From NCBI RefSeq assembly GCF_002210425.1, contig NZ_MWQK01000002.1:310001-374000 (forward strand): 64,000 nt of DNA, read 5' to 3'. Positions 25,623-34,211 of the stretch are shown here, piece by piece (within the stretch, counting starts at the first letter, position 1; each line of letters starts with the position of its first letter). Source of the DNA: Fibrobacter sp. UWB2 (GTDB lineage Bacteria; Fibrobacterota; Fibrobacteria; Fibrobacterales; Fibrobacteraceae). The notes beneath the pieces were generated by a model. It did no database searches and was not told the DNA's origin. It was given only the letters and a program-made list of their open reading frames with translations. A program made the translations under genes and the position numbers.

Positions 25623-26267
25623 TTAGTATTTTTTCGTTAGAATTTGTGTGAACTGCGAACCGTTTTGCGCTATGTCAGTATAAAAACCGCATAACGCGCA
25701 AATAATAAACAAAACGATTGCGGTAATGACACCCACGATGCTTTTTTTGCGGTAGTCTTCGGGTTTATAGTCTGGCGTGTAGAACTTGAGTAGCTTGGCT
25801 CCGATAAATCCTTGCGTGATGGGGTACAGAGCACTTAAGGCGAGCAAAATAGTTGATGAGGAATGACCTCCATTAAGCTCATTAATTTTTAAGAGTGACC
25901 TGCAGATTGTTCCGATGACAGGGGCTGTTATAAAGTAAAGTCCGATGCTTGCGATTAACATTCCCACGAAAAAACGGCCGAGGGCTTTATTTTCTTGTAA
26001 TGCTTTTTTATGGAAAAATGTGATGAGGATTGCGATGTATAAGTAGCCGAGATTGCATGCTGCAAAAATGGCGGCGCTCCACATGAATAGGCCTGCGGGG
26101 TGCGCTTCTGTGGTTTCTGTTTCTGTGGGTTCTGTTGAAATGCTTTGTGCGGGAGCTTCTGTGAATTGCTTGCCCTTGTTGGCTGGATGTTGCAAGTTGG
26201 GTGCATCGCACCAAAGGCAGTTAGGCATGTCGTCTTCGTATTCTTTTCCGCATTTATGGCAAATCAT
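25623..26267 (-). CDS. Zinc-ribbon membrane protein of unknown function
   Basis: A 214-residue protein. A zinc ribbon at the very start (CHKC near residue 3 and CLWC near residue 17), a Glu/Thr/Pro-rich linker, and then four hydrophobic helices (WSAAIFAACNLGYLYIAILI, RFFVGMLIASIGLYFITA, STILLALSALYPITQGFIGA, IVGVITAIVLFIICALCGF). No enzyme motif is seen. Such zinc-ribbon plus multi-helix proteins are common and mostly uncharacterised. It converges with the VanZ gene, whose stop is 4 bases away. Confidence 0.7.
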   Translation of the reverse strand: MICHKCGKEYEDDMPNCLWCDAPNLQHPANKGKQFTEAPAQSISTEPTETETTEAHPAGLFMWSAAIFAACNLGYLYIAILITFFHKKALQENKALGRFFVGMLIASIGLYFITAPVIGTICRSLLKINELNGGHSSSTILLALSALYPITQGFIGAKLLKFYTPDYKPEDYRKKSIVGVITAIVLFIICALCGFYTDIAQNGSQFTQILTKKY

Positions 26268-26298
26268 AAGCTTATCCTAAATTTTTGAGGATAAAATA

Positions 26299-27222
26299 CT
26301 AAAATTTCCCGAGCAGAATCACTTCTCTGTGAAGGTTAATGCCGAATTTTTCGGCGACAATTTTTTGAACGTGTTCGCTGAGTGATTTGATGTCTGCGGC
26401 GGTGGCATGGTCTGCGTTTACGATAAAGTTTGCATGCACTCGGCTCACTTCGGCGCCGCCTATGCGGTAGCCTTTTAATCCCGCCTGTTCGATGTAGTAA
26501 CCTGGTGCGATTTGTGTCGGCGTTTCGGCGGCGCCGACATCTAGACGCTTGAAGGTGCTGCCCGCATTGGGCATGGAAAGCGGTTGCGAATTGCGGCGCT
26601 TTGTCATGCATTCCTGCATTTCGCTTTCGAGATCCTTGGCGGTCTTGCCAAGTTCTGTTGCGGGTGTGAGCTGGAATGTGGCAGAAAGAATAGTTTCTGC
26701 ATTTTCAGATGTAGCGAGTTCTTGAAAAATGCTATGGCGGTAGCTGAAGACGCAATCTGCTGCGGCTCGCGTATGCAAATTGCCTGCGGCATCGATGCTT
26801 TCGACTTCAATGCAAGTCTGCGAAACATCTTGACCGTAAGCGCCTGCGTTCATGTAAATTGCACCGCCGAGGCTCCCGGGTATGCCGGCAAGCTTGTGGA
26901 TGCCTGCGAGTCCTTCATTAATTGTGTAGCGGGCGAGGCGGGCAAGCGGTGTGGCGCCTTTAGCGCAAATCTTTCCGTTACCAAGATTTGTGATTTCCGA
27001 GAAAAATTTACCGAGCTGGATGATGACGCCGTTGTATCCGCTATCAGAGACGAGCAAGTTCGTGCCCTTACCGAGAATGTAGTTCGGGAGCGCGTGCTCG
27101 TTTGCAAATGCGATTGCTTCTTTGATATCGCTTACGGATTCTGCTTTGATGAAATATCGTGCGGGACCGCCTACTTTAAAGGACGTGTGCTCGCTCATCG
27201 GTATATTTTCTTGAATAATCAT
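26299..27222 (-). CDS. murB: UDP-N-acetylmuramate dehydrogenase
   Basis: A 307-residue FAD enzyme of peptidoglycan precursor synthesis; it reduces UDP-GlcNAc-enolpyruvate to UDP-MurNAc in the cytoplasm. Motifs: MSEHTSFKVGGPARYF at the start, YILGKGTNLLVSDSGYNGVI (FAD loop), AGIPGSLGGAIYMNAGAYGQ, the YRHSIF element, and PNAGSTFKR with the catalytic Ser. The late VHANFIVN element follows. Start: ATG 27222. It diverges from the primase-like gene; the 27 bases between them must contain overlapping control regions. Confidence 0.95.
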   Translation of the reverse strand: MIIQENIPMSEHTSFKVGGPARYFIKAESVSDIKEAIAFANEHALPNYILGKGTNLLVSDSGYNGVIIQLGKFFSEITNLGNGKICAKGATPLARLARYTINEGLAGIHKLAGIPGSLGGAIYMNAGAYGQDVSQTCIEVESIDAAGNLHTRAAADCVFSYRHSIFQELATSENAETILSATFQLTPATELGKTAKDLESEMQECMTKRRNSQPLSMPNAGSTFKRLDVGAAETPTQIAPGYYIEQAGLKGYRIGGAEVSRVHANFIVNADHATAADIKSLSEHVQKIVAEKFGINLHREVILLGKF

Positions 27223-27249
27223 GACGAAAATATATATATTCTTGGTGCA

Positions 27250-28422
27250 ATGACAGAAGAGGAACTCAAACAATTTAAGGCTGCACTCTCGATTACGACG
27301 GTGGCTATGGATTTAGGCCTTCCGGTGGTGCGTGGCCGTTGTCGTTGCTTTTTCCCGACACGCCATGCGCATGGTGATAGAACTCCATCTGTATCGTTCT
27401 CCGAAGAACGCGGAACATTCCGCTGCTGGGTCTGTGATGATGTTCGTGGCGATGTGATTTCGCTTGTGCAGTTTGTCAAGAATTGTTCTTTTCTGGAAGC
27501 TTTGAACTGGCTCAAGGAAACGTACGGATTCCTGTTGCGTGGTGCAAAGCCGCAATCGCAAAATCGCATATCAACGACGAGTTCCGCCTCTGCATCAACG
27601 ATGCCGAATCGAGCTCCTGCTTCGAATGTGTCGCTAGAACAAAGTGCCGCACTTGTTGCAAAAACTGCAGTCCGTGATGCCGCTCTTGAATACCGCTCTC
27701 CCGAGCCTGCAAAAGAGCTTGTAAGCGAAGATGAACGCAAGAAGATTATCCTCTCGTTCTTGAAAATGTTGAGTCCTGTCGACAAGACGCCTGCGGCTGC
27801 CTACCTTGCACGCCGTCGCATTTACAAGCCGATTTGGGACAAGATGCTTTTGCGCACGATTACGGATTATGGTGCGCTGAACAACAAGCTCAAGGAAACT
27901 TATGATTTGGAAGTACTCAAGTACGTGGGGCTTTTCAGTGAAAAAGGGAACTTGAGGTATTACAAGCATCCGCTATTTTTCCCGTATCTTGATACCAAAC
28001 GCCGGTCGTTTTATTTTCAGGCGCGCGCAATTGATAGCACGGTTGTGCCGAAGGAGCTGAACTTGCGCGGGACGGTGCCGTTCCCGTACAATGTTTCGGC
28101 GCTTGACGAAAGGCCTGGCTGGGTTTACCTTTGTGAAGGCGTGGTTGATACGCTTACGTTCTTGGGACAACGCATTGCGGCAATTGGAATCCCGGGCGTG
28201 CGTTCTTTCAAGACAGAATGGCTCCCGCTCTTTAAAAACAAGAGTGTCGTGCTTTGCCTAGATAAAGATGAAGCGGGGCGCAGTGGCACGGAGTATTTGC
28301 AGACTGTTTTTGCGAATGCGAATATCCGCACGGTTGTGCTCGGTGATGGCGTAGATCAATTTGGCAAAATGTCGATGAAAGAAGGCGAAGACATCAACGA
28401 TTGGTTTGGTGGGAAAAAGTGA
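27250..28422 (+). CDS. Short primase-like protein (CHC2 zinc finger plus TOPRIM)
   Basis: A 390-residue protein with a DnaG-type start: a zinc-binding CHC2 region (C31/C33, H39/H41, then C59-x2-C62 in FRCWVCDDVRGDVISLV). Residues about 95-165 are a low-complexity linker. A TOPRIM-like domain follows from about 290, with YLCEGVVDTLTF (Glu), IGIPGV and VVLCLDKDEAG (DxD). DnaG is usually about 600 residues with a helicase-binding C-terminal domain; that part is missing. It may be a plasmid- or phage-derived primase, or a second primase of the host. No mobile-element genes flank it. The ATG at 27250 lies just before the domain. Confidence 0.75.
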   Translation: MTEEELKQFKAALSITTVAMDLGLPVVRGRCRCFFPTRHAHGDRTPSVSFSEERGTFRCWVCDDVRGDVISLVQFVKNCSFLEALNWLKETYGFLLRGAKPQSQNRISTTSSASASTMPNRAPASNVSLEQSAALVAKTAVRDAALEYRSPEPAKELVSEDERKKIILSFLKMLSPVDKTPAAAYLARRRIYKPIWDKMLLRTITDYGALNNKLKETYDLEVLKYVGLFSEKGNLRYYKHPLFFPYLDTKRRSFYFQARAIDSTVVPKELNLRGTVPFPYNVSALDERPGWVYLCEGVVDTLTFLGQRIAAIGIPGVRSFKTEWLPLFKNKSVVLCLDKDEAGRSGTEYLQTVFANANIRTVVLGDGVDQFGKMSMKEGEDINDWFGGKK

Positions 28423-28516
28423 ACTAAGAAATAGTTCACTTCTTCTGTTTTTATTTTAATAAACTATTCTCGCTTTAAACGGATTCAATGCTTTTTGATT
28501 TGCTGAATAAGAATTA

Positions 28517-29815
28517 TTATGATCCTAATACTCTCTCAATTTCTTCTGCGGTGGTGATTCCTTGGTGGATGAGGTGGGTGGCGTTTTCTTGCATGGTGCC
28601 GTCGGCGTAGGTGTTGTTGGGGAGTAACAATTCGCAGACGACTGTTCTGCCTTTGTATTGCGGTGTAGATTCACTAGATGCTGTTTTATCAAGCTTCCTT
28701 ACGAGGCGCTGGGCGAACACGCCTAGCAATGCTTCGTCCAAGATACTCTTTTGAACGCCTAAATCGAGAAGTCTCGCCGCCGCAACTTTTGCACTGTTCG
28801 TGTGCAACGTGCTCAACACAAGATGCCCAGTCTGTGCGGCTTGCAACGCAATTTGTGCGGTCTCGGCATCGCGGATTTCTCCGACGAGAATCACGTCCGG
28901 ATCCTGGCGCAAAATAGAACGCAATGCGGCTGCAAATGTGAATCCGCATTTCTCGTTGACGGGAACCTGATTTGCTCCGCGGAGTTCGTATTCAACCGGA
29001 TCTTCGATGGTCGTGACGTTTATTTTCCGCTGGATGATTTCTCGGAGTCCTGCGTAAAGTGTTGTGGTTTTTCCGCTGCCTGTGGGGCCTGTAACGAGGA
29101 ACAGCCCTTGCGGAGCGCTGAAAATTTTCCGAATTGCCTGGAGTGTCGTTTCGTTAAAATCAAGGCTGTCGAGCGTTTGTGCGGAATCGTTTGCTGGGAG
29201 CAATCGCAGCACGCATTTCTCTCCGTTGTTTACGGGAATGGTACTCACGCGGACGTTTACTTTTTCGTGAAAGTCTTCAAAGGCAAAACTCCCGTCGTGT
29301 GGCAAGCGGCGTTCCGTGATATCGACATTGGCTATGACTTTGAGGCGAATCAGTACAGGTTCGGTAAGCCATTGCGGAAATGTCCTGTATTCCGTTAAAA
29401 GCCCGTCAATGCGAAAGCGCACGCGTAGCGCATCTGCCAACGGTTCTAGGTGAATGTCGGTTGCCTTTTTCTGGAGCGCTTTGATGATAAGGCTATCGAC
29501 GAGGTTTATAATCGGTTCTGATTCCCAAGATGAATTTCGTGAAATCTCGAGATGATTGAGATGCTGTAGCAAATCTTCGTCATCGATTGATTCTGCGTGG
29601 CTGTGCATCATCTTGATTTCGGCAGGGGCGTGTTGCTCAGGGACAATGCGTTGCTGTGTGGCAAAACGGATTTTTTCGAGGAGGAATTCATCGGTTGCAT
29701 TCGGTACGGCGATTTTTATGGGTGCGGCGCATTCCTGAGCGCTTTCCCCGGCGCTTTCGACAATCGCAATCCCGTTTTTCTGGCACCAATTTTTTGACAA
29801 GTTTTTTGTATTCAT
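28517..29815 (-). CDS. GspE/PilB-type secretion ATPase, orphan
   Basis: A 432-residue ATPase of the type II secretion/type IV pilus family. It has the TDIHLEPLADALRVRFRIDG entry region, Walker A GPTGSGKTTT, the Asp box region TTIEDPVEYELRGANQV, Walker B with VILVGEIRD, and the His box in TGHLVLSTLHTNSA. The tetracysteine zinc motif usual near the C-terminus of GspE/PilB is not visible. Also, no other pilus or secretion gene lies beside it. It would power assembly of a pseudopilus or pilus together with genes encoded elsewhere. Start: ATG 29815. The palindrome at 29863 lies 48 bases upstream. Confidence 0.85.
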   Translation of the reverse strand: MNTKNLSKNWCQKNGIAIVESAGESAQECAAPIKIAVPNATDEFLLEKIRFATQQRIVPEQHAPAEIKMMHSHAESIDDEDLLQHLNHLEISRNSSWESEPIINLVDSLIIKALQKKATDIHLEPLADALRVRFRIDGLLTEYRTFPQWLTEPVLIRLKVIANVDITERRLPHDGSFAFEDFHEKVNVRVSTIPVNNGEKCVLRLLPANDSAQTLDSLDFNETTLQAIRKIFSAPQGLFLVTGPTGSGKTTTLYAGLREIIQRKINVTTIEDPVEYELRGANQVPVNEKCGFTFAAALRSILRQDPDVILVGEIRDAETAQIALQAAQTGHLVLSTLHTNSAKVAAARLLDLGVQKSILDEALLGVFAQRLVRKLDKTASSESTPQYKGRTVVCELLLPNNTYADGTMQENATHLIHQGITTAEEIERVLGS

Positions 29816-29862
29816 CCCCGTAAAATACAAACAACAATCTCGAAAAATCACTTTCACGCAAA

Positions 29863-29886
29863 TTTTGCAAACAACCGTTTGCAAAA
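29863..29886. promoter_or_regulatory. 24-bp palindrome, copy 2 (candidate operator)
   Basis: TTTTGCAAAC, AACC, GTTTGCAAAA: perfect ten-base arms around the same AACC centre as the copy at 9162. It is 48 bases upstream of the GspE-like start on the minus strand. Confidence 0.55.
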
Positions 29887-29902
29887 CGGCGAACTTATTC
29901 AA

Positions 29903-29931
29903 CAAAAAAAGTCCCCCGAGGTGGGGGACTT
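29903..29931 (-). terminator. Rho-independent terminator of the efflux operon
   Basis: AAGTCCCCC-GAGGT-GGGGGACTT, a perfect 9-bp stem; on the minus strand a run of seven T follows. It lies 26 bases past the RND pump stop. Confidence 0.9.
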
Positions 29932-29956
29932 TGCGGAGTTGTCTAATGAAACTTGA

Positions 29957-32900
29957 TTAAGCCTTGTTCATCTTGGCCTGGAGTTTCTTGGCGCCTTTCT
30001 TGACCTTGCTAAACAAAGCGTTCGGGAGCCAGAAGAATGTCGGCACAAGGAACATGGTAAGCACTGCGGACACAATCAAGCCACCCACAGATGCAATACC
30101 CATCGGCTGAGTCATGGCGGCAACGTTACCACCGAGAGCGAATGCGAGCGGGAGCTGGGCAATCACGGATGCAAGCGTTGCAAGCACAATCGGCTGGAAC
30201 TTAGCCTTGGCGGCGGTCAACATAGCCGAGCGGCGTCCCATGCTGCCACTACGCAACAGACGGTTTGCTTCGTCAAGCAATAGAATAGCGTTGTTCACCA
30301 CCACACCAATCAACATAACGATTGCCATGAGAGCGATCATGGAAAGTGCCTTGCCTGTAAAGATAAGGGCGAGGAGCACACCGATAGCACCCATCGGGAT
30401 GGTCGTCATGATAATGAACGGCTGGGCAAAGCTTTCGAGGAGGGCGACGAGCAAAATGTAGGTGAGGATAATAGCCATCACGATTGCGGTCAAGAATTCC
30501 TTCTGCATGTCGTTCTGCATGTCGGCGTTACCACCGAAGCTGAACGTGATGCCTTCTGGGAGTTCGTCCTTCATCTCTGCGGTGAGCTTTCCGAGCTTGC
30601 CCATGATTTCACCGGTCGTATGTCCCGGGAGCAAGTTCATCGAAACGTCAATACGTCTCATCTTGCGCTTACGGTCAATACGTGTCGGACCTGCACCATC
30701 TTCGATGTGGAAGAGCTCACTTGCACTTACGTAGCCCTTTGGCGTCTTGACTGGCAAGTCTTCGATGTCGGCATGGCTCTGTCTATCCTTTTCCATCAAG
30801 CGCACATAAACGTCGTATTCTTCACCGTCTTCGGTATATTGTCCTGCTTCGAAACCGTTCACTGCAATGTAGTTGTAATTTGCGACGGTTTCTAGCGTTA
30901 CACCGTAGTCGGCAAGTGCTGCACGATTCGGTACCAAGCGGATTTCAGGCTTACCGGCTTCATAGCTCGTCTTGATATCCACGATGCCGTCAATCTTTTC
31001 CTTGACGCGGTCAAGGACGATTTGAGATGCCTTGATGACGGAGTCTGCATGGAGACCGTTCACTTCGAGCACCACATCGCCAGCGGAGTTGTTCTGCATT
31101 TCAGAGGCGGAGGTGGACTTTACGGAAATGTAGGCGTCTGGAATGTTGGCGAGGTACGGACGGATGGAGTCGACGATTTCGTCCGTACTGCGATGTCTGC
31201 CCTTCCAGTCTTTCATTTTCTTCTTTTCCCAGTCCTTCAAGAGCCTTACACGCATGGTAGCCTGGTTTACGGTCGTAAAGCCGTTGGAACCACCCACGTT
31301 CATGCTGTAGTGGACAATTTCAGGAATATCCTTGACGCGGGATTCGATAATATGAGCCACGCTGTCGGTCGTTTCGATATTCGTACCTACGGGCATTTCG
31401 AGCTTGATGCTCATCATGCCTTGGTCCTGTCTCGGGGTAAGTTCAACGGTCAAGTACTGCGTAGCCATAAGGTACACGATAGCACATGTTCCCATAAGAG
31501 CGAGAACCTGGACTAAGAAACCCGGAACAGAAAGGCAGAAACCGAGAACCTTCAAGTAAACAAAGCGGAATCCGTTCAAAACCTTCGGGAAAAGACCAAG
31601 AATGGTTCCGACAATGCCTGGCTTTTCTTCGATGATGTTTCCGTTAGCGTCTTTCTTCTTGCCTTTGAACAAGTAGGCTGCCATAAGCGGCGTAAGCGTA
31701 AATGTCACGAGGAGCGACACGAACGTTGCAAACACCATGGTCATACCGAATGTTCTAAAGAAGATACCCACGATGGACTTCATGAATGCAATCGGCACGA
31801 ACACGGCAACGTTTGTAAGTGTCGAAGCCATGATGGCAATCATGATTTCAGAAGTGCCCTTGTAGGCGGCTTCCTTCGGATCAAGGCCTAGATTCAGCTT
31901 GTTGTTGATGTTTTCAAGCACAACGATGGAGTTTGTCACCAACAGACCCACAGAACTCGAAAGAGCCATGAGGGACATCATGTTGATGCCGAATCCTGCA
32001 AAGTACATGAGTGTAAATGCACCAATCACGGAAATCGGCATGGTGAGAGCTGCAATAATCATCGTCGAGAACTTGCCGAGGAACAAGAGCAAAAGGCCTG
32101 CGGTAAGTACGATGGCGATAATGATGTTCTGGATAACGTTATCGATAGATTCGTTCACGGCTTCGGACTTGTCGTAAATGAGCGTGAGCTTGAAGCCTTC
32201 CGGGAGAGTCTTGTTGACTTCTGCCATGCGTTTGAGCACGCCTCTGGAAACTTCCACGACGTTTGCGTCGGAGCGCTTCTTGATATCGAGTGCGACTGAG
32301 TTGATGCCGTTAAAGCGGGAAGTCGATGTAATTGTTTCGATGGTATCTTTCACGACGGCAATTTCAGAGAGCTTGACGACTCCCTTTTCCGTCGGAATTT
32401 CCATGTTGCGCATTTCATCGAGGTTCTTGAACTTACCTGCGGTACGCACAGACGTGTTCTTGTGCTTGCCGATAACTTCACCAATCGGGAGGTTAACGTT
32501 GGACATGCCGTAAAGGCCCATCATGGTGCCGATATCGACACCGCGGTCCATCATTTTTTCCTTGTCGACTTCGATGGCAATCTGGCGGGTTGTACCACCG
32601 AAAATATCAACGCTAGCAACACCGGAAACAGAAGTGAAGAGCGGTTCGATTTCGTCTTCGACTTTCTGGCGGAGTTCTGTAGAGTTTAGAGGACCGGTGA
32701 ACGAGATTGCCATGATGGCTGCACCGTTAATATCGACCTTCGAAATAATCGGAGCCTGCACGGCGTCCGGGAAGTCCGCAGAGGCGAGGTCTACCTTGGA
32801 ACGCACGTCGTTTGCGGCAACGTCCACGTTCACGCCCATGTTGAACATGGCGACGATAATGCCGTAGTTTTCCAAGCAGATGGACTGCACGTAGTCGATA

Positions 32901-33121
32901 CCGTCCACGAGTTCCACTTGTTCTTCAATCGGCTTGATAATTGTGGTTTCGATTTCTTCAGGGTTTGCGCCCTTGTAAATGATGGTGGCCGTAACCACGG
33001 GGACTTCGAATTTCGGCATCAAGTCCACCACCATCATGGAATAGGTATAAAGACCGAACACCACCACGGTCAAGATGACCATGAGCATGGTGATTGGTTT
33101 GTAAATACTGGCTTTAATCAT
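29957..33121 (-). CDS. RND efflux pump inner-membrane permease
   Basis: A 1054-residue HAE/AcrB-like permease, full length: two halves each with a large periplasmic loop and six helices. The start MIKASIYKPITMLMVILTVV and the PEEIETTIIKPIEEQVE loop are typical. In TM4 the proton-relay position reads GLLVTNSIVVLENI, so AcrB Asp407-Asp408 correspond to Thr396-Asn397. In TM10 the AcrB Lys940 position reads Asn in GVVVNNAILLL (943-944). The protein is the last gene of a tolC-adaptor-permease operon with 20-base gaps and is followed by a terminator. It should export drugs or envelope metabolites through the TolC-type channel; the substrate is unknown. Confidence 0.92.
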   Translation of the reverse strand: MIKASIYKPITMLMVILTVVVFGLYTYSMMVVDLMPKFEVPVVTATIIYKGANPEEIETTIIKPIEEQVELVDGIDYVQSICLENYGIIVAMFNMGVNVDVAANDVRSKVDLASADFPDAVQAPIISKVDINGAAIMAISFTGPLNSTELRQKVEDEIEPLFTSVSGVASVDIFGGTTRQIAIEVDKEKMMDRGVDIGTMMGLYGMSNVNLPIGEVIGKHKNTSVRTAGKFKNLDEMRNMEIPTEKGVVKLSEIAVVKDTIETITSTSRFNGINSVALDIKKRSDANVVEVSRGVLKRMAEVNKTLPEGFKLTLIYDKSEAVNESIDNVIQNIIIAIVLTAGLLLLFLGKFSTMIIAALTMPISVIGAFTLMYFAGFGINMMSLMALSSSVGLLVTNSIVVLENINNKLNLGLDPKEAAYKGTSEIMIAIMASTLTNVAVFVPIAFMKSIVGIFFRTFGMTMVFATFVSLLVTFTLTPLMAAYLFKGKKKDANGNIIEEKPGIVGTILGLFPKVLNGFRFVYLKVLGFCLSVPGFLVQVLALMGTCAIVYLMATQYLTVELTPRQDQGMMSIKLEMPVGTNIETTDSVAHIIESRVKDIPEIVHYSMNVGGSNGFTTVNQATMRVRLLKDWEKKKMKDWKGRHRSTDEIVDSIRPYLANIPDAYISVKSTSASEMQNNSAGDVVLEVNGLHADSVIKASQIVLDRVKEKIDGIVDIKTSYEAGKPEIRLVPNRAALADYGVTLETVANYNYIAVNGFEAGQYTEDGEEYDVYVRLMEKDRQSHADIEDLPVKTPKGYVSASELFHIEDGAGPTRIDRKRKMRRIDVSMNLLPGHTTGEIMGKLGKLTAEMKDELPEGITFSFGGNADMQNDMQKEFLTAIVMAIILTYILLVALLESFAQPFIIMTTIPMGAIGVLLALIFTGKALSMIALMAIVMLIGVVVNNAILLLDEANRLLRSGSMGRRSAMLTAAKAKFQPIVLATLASVIAQLPLAFALGGNVAAMTQPMGIASVGGLIVSAVLTMFLVPTFFWLPNALFSKVKKGAKKLQAKMNKA

Positions 33122-33141
33122 TGACTATACTCCAGTGTCGA

Positions 33142-34191
33142 TTATTCGACGATCAGCACCTTGTCGCCATCGTTCATGCGGTTCTGGCCTTCGACCATCA
33201 CGACATCGCCTTCGTTAAGGCCATCCTTGATTTGAATGTCGGTCTTGGTTTGCACTCCGAGTTGCACGATTTTGCGCTTGGCCTTGCCTTCGCTATCGAC
33301 TGTCCAAACCGAGTTCACGCCGTTGCTATAGACAATGGCTTCGACAGGGACGGTAACGCCTGTAACTTCACGGGCGTCAATCTTTGTGGTGAGGTACATG
33401 CCTGGGAGGAGCTTACGGTTCTTGTTCTTGAAGGTCACTTCGACCGGGAAGAAGCGGGTTATCGGGTTTGCGGCGAGCGGGATGAGGCTCACTTCGCCTT
33501 GGAGCTTTTCGCCGTTGAGTTCGATTGTCGCCTTGGCGCCTTTCTTGAAAAATCCGATTTCGGAACTTGTGACGTTGAGCTTAAGGATCACCTTGTCGAG
33601 GTTTGCGATGGTGAACATGGCGCCACCGACACCCGGGACTTCGCCGACCTTGTGCTTGACTTCGGTAATGGTACCGGAAGACGGAGCGAGCACGAGCGTT
33701 GCACGGCGTGCGGTTTCCATCTGCATCTTGGAAATGCTAATCTGAGTTTCGAGCTGATCGACGGTGCTCTGAGCAACACCGCCCTTAGCCTGCACTTCCT
33801 TGGTGCGGGCTAGGGTCTTTTCGTTCAATTCCATGGCGGCTTGTGCTTGCTGGTAAGCCGTGTTGTCGCCCGTAAAGACGAATTCCGCGAGAACTTGGTC
33901 TTTCTTGACTCGAGAACCAACGCGGACGTTGATCTTTGCAATCGGGTCACCGAGCTTGGCGGTTGCTGTCGTCTGCTGGCTACCTTCGATGGTGCCACTG
34001 AAGGCGCGGACGTCTGTGAGCTTGACTGTAGCAGCCTTCACGACGCGGGCTGGCTTGCCATTGACCTTCTGGATTTCTTCGATGGTCGAAACTTTCTTTT
34101 CGGACTTGGCGTCTTTCTTGGCGTCGCCGCATCCAGCGAGGAGGAGCGACAGGGCAGAAATAGTAATGATTGATTTTGTAATGGTCTTCAT
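33142..34191 (-). CDS. RND periplasmic adaptor (membrane fusion) lipoprotein
   Basis: A 349-residue HlyD/AcrA-family protein with lipobox LLLAGC at the end of the signal peptide. It has a barrel-lipoyl first half (GDPIAKINVRVGSRVKKDQV), a helical hairpin (ELNEKTLARTKEVQAKGGVA), the second lipoyl part (LVLAPSSGTITEVKHKVGEV) and a C-terminal beta-barrel/MP domain (GMYLTTKIDAREV, QIKDGLNEGDVVMVEGQNRM). It bridges the RND permease and the outer-membrane channel. It is the middle gene of the operon, 20 bases from each neighbour, with AGAGGAAG before its start. Confidence 0.93.
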   Translation of the reverse strand: MKTITKSIITISALSLLLAGCGDAKKDAKSEKKVSTIEEIQKVNGKPARVVKAATVKLTDVRAFSGTIEGSQQTTATAKLGDPIAKINVRVGSRVKKDQVLAEFVFTGDNTAYQQAQAAMELNEKTLARTKEVQAKGGVAQSTVDQLETQISISKMQMETARRATLVLAPSSGTITEVKHKVGEVPGVGGAMFTIANLDKVILKLNVTSSEIGFFKKGAKATIELNGEKLQGEVSLIPLAANPITRFFPVEVTFKNKNRKLLPGMYLTTKIDAREVTGVTVPVEAIVYSNGVNSVWTVDSEGKAKRKIVQLGVQTKTDIQIKDGLNEGDVVMVEGQNRMNDGDKVLIVE

Positions 34192-34211
34192 GATTGTCTT
34201 CCTCTTAAATC

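Noticed and set aside
26584-27249. N-terminal extension of the primase-like ORF
   Set aside because: This part is antisense to murB; the zinc-finger protein starts at ATG 27250.
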